From NCBI GenBank assembly GCA_002086835.1, contig MVIG01000009.1, forward strand, positions 186,001 through 250,000: DNA of 64,000 nucleotides, given 5' to 3'. A program made the translations under genes and the position numbers. The notes under the pieces are model-generated. The model was not told the DNA's origin. It was given only the letters and a program-made list of their open reading frames with translations, and did no database searches. The stretch comes from Mycolicibacterium porcinum (GTDB lineage: Bacteria; Actinomycetota; Actinomycetes; Mycobacteriales; Mycobacteriaceae). This document shows positions 59,752 to 64,000 of this stretch, one piece after another. The stretch's first letter is position 1. Each line of letters opens with the position of its first letter.

Positions 59752-60708
59752 ATGCCCCAGCCCGCATCCCGGCCGTTCGCGCGGGGATCGGTATCTCTGG
59801 GCTTACACCCGGAATCGGCTCTTCCGGCGGATCGGCAGATTGAAACTCTGCGGTGCCAAGCTGTCCAGGCAGAGCAGGCGGGCTTCGACGGTGTGACCCT
59901 TAGCGAGCACCACAACGGTTTTCCCGGATACCTGCCGCAGCCGTTGCTCGCCTGCTCCTGGATACTGGAGGCGACCCGCAGCGTGTGGTCGGGCCCGGCG
60001 CCGACCGTGTTGACTGTGCGGGCCGCCAGGTTGTTCGCCGAAGAGCTGGCGTGGACCGCCGCGCGTTTTCCAGGGCGGCTCGGCGCAGTGTTCGCCCCGG
60101 GCTATGCGCGGACTGACTTTGAATTTCTGGAGGTGCCGTTCGATGACCGCGGGCAGCGGTTCGAACGGAAACTCATCACCTTGACTGCTCTGCTCGGGCT
60201 GGGCGGCAGCGCCCAACCCTCCGACGATGCCGCACTCGCCGCCTGGCCGAACTGCGATGCACCTCTGCTGGTAGCCGTCAACAGCGGAACCGGCGTCCGC
60301 CGGGCAGCCGCGCTGGGTCTCGGCATGATGTTTCCGGGTGGTGAAGATCCAGCGCGCCTTGGCCAGTTCGCCAGGCGTTACCGGGAACTGGGTGGTACGG
60401 GCCCGATCGTCTGGACCCGCAGCGTGTGGCTCGGGGAACCACCGGCCGCGGCAATCGAGGAGTGGGGTCGCCGGTACCAGTCAGCGGCCGCAATGGGCAT
60501 GCGGCAGCGATCCGGATTCAGTGCCGCACTGCTCGCTGGGCATCACGAGGATGTGGCGAGGTGCTTGGCTGAGGAACAGCGCATCGTATCCGCCGACGCG
60601 GTGAATATTCGGGTGCACCTGCCCGGGGTAGTGCCCGAACAGATCGGCGAGATGATCGGGCGCATCGGCGAAGACGTCCTCCCGCGGTTGATCACCCGCG
60701 GCTGGTAG
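59752..60708 (+). CDS. LLM-class flavin-dependent oxidoreductase
   Basis: 318 residues of the luciferase-like fold. GFDGVTLSEHHNGFPGYLPQ is the N-terminal signature, FPGRLGAVFAPGYARTDFEF and VAVNSGTGVRRAAALGLGMM follow. It uses FMN or coenzyme F420. Starts three bases after the FadE stop and ends the plus operon. Convergent with the next SDR, 12 bases away. Confidence 0.87.
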   Translation: MPQPASRPFARGSVSLGLHPESALPADRQIETLRCQAVQAEQAGFDGVTLSEHHNGFPGYLPQPLLACSWILEATRSVWSGPAPTVLTVRAARLFAEELAWTAARFPGRLGAVFAPGYARTDFEFLEVPFDDRGQRFERKLITLTALLGLGGSAQPSDDAALAAWPNCDAPLLVAVNSGTGVRRAAALGLGMMFPGGEDPARLGQFARRYRELGGTGPIVWTRSVWLGEPPAAAIEEWGRRYQSAAAMGMRQRSGFSAALLAGHHEDVARCLAEEQRIVSADAVNIRVHLPGVVPEQIGEMIGRIGEDVLPRLITRGW

Positions 60709-60720
60709 GTCGCCCGGTCG

Positions 60721-61554
60721 TCAGGCGTGCATTCCGGCGATCGAGTTCGATATCGCCCGGCGTACCCGTTGTGGAGCCATTTGCACTGCGAGGGCAATCG
60801 CCCTGTGGTGTAGTCCGTGAACGACCTGAGGCCTGCCCGCCATGACCGCGTTGTACGCCTGCCTTGCAACCCTCTCCGGACTCATGATCACCGCTCGGTA
60901 TAGCCAATCGCGACTCTCGTCGGCGACGCCGGATTGCGCAAGTGGCGTATCGGTGAATCCGGGAACGCTGACGGTGCATCGGATCCCGAACTCTTTCAGC
61001 TCGGCGTCGATTGATTCTCTGAAGCGCTGCAGAAGCGCCTTCTCCCCGCCGTAGAGCGTGCTCATCGGCGTTCCAGTGAACATGCCTGCGATGGATGACA
61101 CGGTGATGATTCGGCCCCAGCCCTCGCGAACCATGGCGGGAACCAGGCGGTGTGTCATCTCGACCGGGGCAAGCGCCATCACACGCAGATGTCGTTCGTG
61201 CTCTTCCCAGTCGAGTTCGTCGAATCGGCCGGTCAGGGTGTAACCGGCGTTGTTGACCAGAAAGTCGACGTGCTGACCGCTATCGGTCAACTCCGCGACG
61301 ATCCGGCCAGGAGTCGCCGGGTCGGCGAGATCGGCGACAATGGGCCGGGCCTGTACGGCGAAGCGGCCGGCAAGTTGGTCGGCGAGTTCGACGAGGTGTT
61401 GTTTTCGCCGTGCCAGCAGGAGAACATCGAAACCCTCGGCGGCCAGGACTTCGGAGAGCGACCGGCCGATGCCACTTGAGGCGCCGCAGACCAGTGCCGT
61501 GCGGCCGAAACCAACTCTTCGGCCGTGAGTGTCGCCCCTGGCTACTTGTGGCAT
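60721..61554 (-). CDS. Short-chain dehydrogenase/reductase
   Basis: 277 residues. CGASSGIGRSLSEVLAAEGF cofactor motif with ARRKQ (NADPH-like), VNNAGYTL, catalytic Ser in VSSIAG and YGGEK. The C-terminal ~60 residues (AIALAVQMAPQRVRRAISN) resemble those of mycobacterial acyl/keto reductases. ATG 61554 or GTG 61560 as start. Third SDR of the island. The 77-base gap to the next gene leaves operon membership open. Confidence 0.88.
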   Translation of the reverse strand: MPQVARGDTHGRRVGFGRTALVCGASSGIGRSLSEVLAAEGFDVLLLARRKQHLVELADQLAGRFAVQARPIVADLADPATPGRIVAELTDSGQHVDFLVNNAGYTLTGRFDELDWEEHERHLRVMALAPVEMTHRLVPAMVREGWGRIITVSSIAGMFTGTPMSTLYGGEKALLQRFRESIDAELKEFGIRCTVSVPGFTDTPLAQSGVADESRDWLYRAVIMSPERVARQAYNAVMAGRPQVVHGLHHRAIALAVQMAPQRVRRAISNSIAGMHA

Positions 61555-61631
61555 GCCCACCCATCACTTGCGGCGTAGTCCGTGCTCACCTTGGCCTCGT
61601 GTTCGGTCAATCCGTGCAACTCACCCAAAGT

Positions 61632-62948
61632 TCAAACCTCGACCGCTACAGCGTCACGGTTCTCGTTCGCAGCCAGAACATGGGCGTACTTTGAGCGCGC
61701 AGCCTCCTCTAGGCGTGGGAGGTGCTGGGTGGGGAACAAGTCGTCGGTGCCTTCGAATTGGCGCAGCACCTGGCGCGCCAAAGTGCTCTTGTGGACCTCG
61801 GTGGCCCCGTCGACCAACCCCATCTGGAACGAGTTCATGATCATCTGCCCGAACGGCATCTCTTCCGACGCACCGAGGGAGCCGTGAATCTGTAGTGCGC
61901 GAGCCGCGACATCGTGCAGGACAGCAGGCATTGCGGCCTTGACCGCTGAGATGTCGCCGCGGACCTTGCGGTAGTCGTTGTACTTGTCAATCTTCCACGC
62001 GGTTTGCAGTACCAGGAGGCGGAACTGCTCGATCTGGACCCAGGAGTCGGCGATCATGTGCTCGACGGCCTGTTTGCGGGACAGCTGGCTGCCATCGGTG
62101 AACCGCGAAAGCGCACGCTCGCAGAGCATTTCAAATGCATAGCGGACAAGACCCACCGTGCGCATGGCGTGGTGGATGCGGCCACCACCCAACCGGGTCT
62201 GCGCCACCACGAAGCCGTCGCCGCGCCCACCGAGAATGTGATCCGCCCGAATACGCGCGTCCTCGTAGCGGATGTAGGCGTGGGTGCCTTCTGACTCATG
62301 GAATCCCGCCATGCCGACATTGCGAACGATGTTGACACCTGGTGTCTGCGCGGGCACGACGAACATCGACATTCGCTTGTGCGGTTCGGCGTCCGGATCG
62401 GTGACTGCGAGCAGGATGAGGAAATCCGCGAAGCGTGCGTGCGAGGTGAACCATTTCTCCCCGTTGATCACCCATTCGTCACCGTCGAGGACTGCCGCAC
62501 AGGTGAATTGGGTCGGATCGGAACCGCCACGAGGTTCGGTCATCGAGAAGGCCGACACCACGTCATTGGCCAACAAGGGTTGCAGGTAACGCTTCTTCAA
62601 CTCATCGGTGCCGTAGTGGGCGAGAATCTCCGCATTTCCGGAATCGGGGGCATGGCAGCCGAAGACAATCGGCGCCCACGGGCTTCGGCCGAGCACCTCG
62701 TTCAGAAGGGCCAGCTTCAGCTGGCCGTACCCCGGACCGCCGAGTTCGGGGCCCAGGTGACACGCCCACAGCCCCTCACTTCGGACCCGCTGCTGCAGCG
62801 GCGGAATGAGCGCTTGTCGCAACGGATCGGCCATATCGAAGCCGTGCTCAAGGACGTGGTCGAGTGGCTGTACCTCGGTGCGGACAAAGCCTTCGGCCCA
62901 GTCCAGCTTGGCTTGGAAGTCGATGTCGGTCTCGAATCCCCATGACAT
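61632..62948 (-). CDS. Acyl-CoA dehydrogenase (FadE-type)
   Basis: 438 residues. FSMTEPRGGSDPTQFTCAAV, WVINGEKWFTSHARFADFLI, HGSLGASEEMPFGQM and GATEVHKSTLARQVLRQFEG are typical of longer acyl-CoA dehydrogenases acting on branched or large substrates. The extended N-terminal region begins MSWGFETDIDFQAKL. ATG 62948 follows AGGAGG by six bases. It lies 11 bases after the next gene on the same strand, hence cotranscribed. Confidence 0.92.
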   Translation of the reverse strand: MSWGFETDIDFQAKLDWAEGFVRTEVQPLDHVLEHGFDMADPLRQALIPPLQQRVRSEGLWACHLGPELGGPGYGQLKLALLNEVLGRSPWAPIVFGCHAPDSGNAEILAHYGTDELKKRYLQPLLANDVVSAFSMTEPRGGSDPTQFTCAAVLDGDEWVINGEKWFTSHARFADFLILLAVTDPDAEPHKRMSMFVVPAQTPGVNIVRNVGMAGFHESEGTHAYIRYEDARIRADHILGGRGDGFVVAQTRLGGGRIHHAMRTVGLVRYAFEMLCERALSRFTDGSQLSRKQAVEHMIADSWVQIEQFRLLVLQTAWKIDKYNDYRKVRGDISAVKAAMPAVLHDVAARALQIHGSLGASEEMPFGQMIMNSFQMGLVDGATEVHKSTLARQVLRQFEGTDDLFPTQHLPRLEEAARSKYAHVLAANENRDAVAVEV

Positions 62949-62959
62949 GATGTGCCTCC

Positions 62960-64000
62960 TCAAACGTCCGCGGCGGTGGGTTGGTGTCCGATGACTCCTT
63001 CGCGGGCAAGAGCATCGATAGCGTCGGCGCCGAGCCGGGTCACAGTGCCTAGCTCCTCCGGTGTCATCGGCACACACCCCGATTGGGCGGGGGGTCTACT
63101 TCCGCTGTAGCGGACCGGATGGGTAACCGCGAAACCGTCAGGCAACGGGTGAATGGCGTTGCGGTGCCGGAAATGTGGGTCAGCGCGCACGTCCTCGACG
63201 GACTGCAGTGGCGACAGTGGAATGCCATTGGCGCCGGAATACCCGAGCAATGCTGACGAATCGCACTGTGCGATCTGCTCGGTGAGGCGACCGCTGAGAA
63301 ATCGACGGTTCCGCATGCGGCCGGTGTGGCAGTCATAGGGGTGCGTGGCCAATTCAGGAGTACCAAGCGCGCTGCACAGCGAGACCCAGAATTCGTCTTC
63401 GACAGCACCCACTGCGATCCATTTGCCGTCACGGCAGCGGTAGATGCCGTAGCCAGGAGCAAGGCTGCCGATGTCTTCGTCGTGTAAGGCCTCGCCGGTC
63501 ATCGGCCGGCCCCAGCCGACGGCTGACAACGCCAGGGATGCTTCGGTGAGTGAGACGTCGAGATGAACGTTGTCGCCGCGGGCATCGGCCAGCGACGCGC
63601 AAATGGCGGTTGCCGCGTACATGGCGCCGCCCAGGTCAGCGGCAGCGAAGGGGCCGGCATGCGGAGTATCTCCGACAGCCAGTTGGACGGCGAACGCCCC
63701 CGCTACGGCGTTGTAGTTGAGGTCATGGCCGGAATCCAGGGCGCGGGGCCCGTCCTGACCGTATCCCGACAGCGAGCAATACATGACTTTCGGCGAGAGC
63801 GAGACGATGTCGGTGAAACCGAGGCCGAGGCGTTCCATTACGCCCGGCCGAAACCCTTCCACCACCACGTCCACGTCGGTGAGCAGTCGCCGACACACGT
63901 CGAGCCCTCGTGGGTCCTTCAAGTCAAGGGCCACGGTCCTCTTCCCGGAGTTGAGGCTGTCATACAGGCCAGGCATGAAGTTGCGCACCGGGTCACCGGT
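62960..64000 (-). CDS. CoA-transferase family III/alpha-methylacyl-CoA racemase-like protein, 5' end cut by window
   Basis: 347 codons are visible and the N terminus lies beyond base 64000 (TGDP precedes VRNFMPGLYDSLNSGKRTV). CRRLLTDVDVVVEGFRPGVM and SGYGQDGPRALDSGHDLNY are family features. The GHDLNY motif matches the catalytic Asp region of alpha-methylacyl-CoA racemases rather than that of formyl-CoA transferases. It would invert the alpha-methyl centre of a branched acyl-CoA before dehydrogenation by the downstream FadE, as needed for isoprenoid or steroid side chains. Confidence 0.88.
   Translation of the reverse strand, partial: TGDPVRNFMPGLYDSLNSGKRTVALDLKDPRGLDVCRRLLTDVDVVVEGFRPGVMERLGLGFTDIVSLSPKVMYCSLSGYGQDGPRALDSGHDLNYNAVAGAFAVQLAVGDTPHAGPFAAADLGGAMYAATAICASLADARGDNVHLDVSLTEASLALSAVGWGRPMTGEALHDEDIGSLAPGYGIYRCRDGKWIAVGAVEDEFWVSLCSALGTPELATHPYDCHTGRMRNRRFLSGRLTEQIAQCDSSALLGYSGANGIPLSPLQSVEDVRADPHFRHRNAIHPLPDGFAVTHPVRYSGSRPPAQSGCVPMTPEELGTVTRLGADAIDALAREGVIGHQPTAADV

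Overview
The window comes from a high-GC actinobacterium and reads as a Mycobacterium of the Mycolicibacterium (fast-growing) type. The evidence is the gene order in the first 20 kb (sdhC-sdhA, nirBD, sirohydrochlorin chelatase, hemD, narK, aac(2'), pxpBC, fecB2), which follows the Rv0248c-Rv0265c order of M. tuberculosis, together with a yrbE/mce operon, a hemophore-like protein, a DUF732 protein and many leaderless promoters. I see no rRNA, tRNA, insertion sequence or CRISPR array. Both ends cut genes: the sdhA 3' end at base 1 and a CoA-transferase/racemase 5' end at base 64000.

1-20 kb is core metabolism. It holds the Sdh1 succinate dehydrogenase, whose SdhC carries a Cys/His cluster fitting the membrane Rieske centre, a PEP-mutase-like lyase, and a MocR regulator overlapping a divergent EamA exporter. 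Next comes a nitrite-assimilation block: nirBD, narK, uroporphyrinogen-III synthase fused to a winged helix, and a siroheme-type chelatase. Three-half-site arrays with an 11-bp period, of GlnR type, lie upstream of both nirB and narK. AAC(2'), 5-oxoprolinase subunits, a YhhQ transporter, a siderophore/heme-binding lipoprotein and a YeiH-family exporter follow. The exporter is preceded by an unannotated 29-residue membrane peptide whose stop overlaps its start.

20-30 kb is accessory metabolism: TetR with an amidohydrolase and an APC permease, an ohr/ohrR pair with a clear operator, an MFS permease fused to a universal-stress domain, and a Baeyer-Villiger-type monooxygenase with an alcohol dehydrogenase.

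30-64 kb is a catabolic and uptake island. It has a TetR gene, a ClpX that looks like a second copy, a full yrbEAB-mceABCDEF operon with accessory genes, two P450s, two 3Fe-4S ferredoxins, one ferredoxin reductase, three acyl-CoA dehydrogenases, two thiolase-family proteins, a DUF35 protein, SDRs, SnoaL-like proteins, an APH-fold kinase, an LLM oxidoreductase and an AMACR-like protein. The likely logic is Mce import of a hydrophobic, possibly isoprenoid or steroid-like substrate, P450 hydroxylation, CoA activation and beta-oxidation-like shortening. The substrate is not known.

The most interesting signal is an 18-bp palindrome, CGACCG-N6-CGGTCG, found seven times between 33 and 55 kb and only at gene starts of this island. 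In most copies a -10 hexamer (TATTGT, TATCAT, TATGCT, TAATTT) begins 2-3 bases beyond one end. This defines a candidate regulon joining the mce operon, both P450s, the redox partners and the beta-oxidation operons. By eye the mce segment is also less GC-rich than the first 30 kb, which fits acquisition by transfer.
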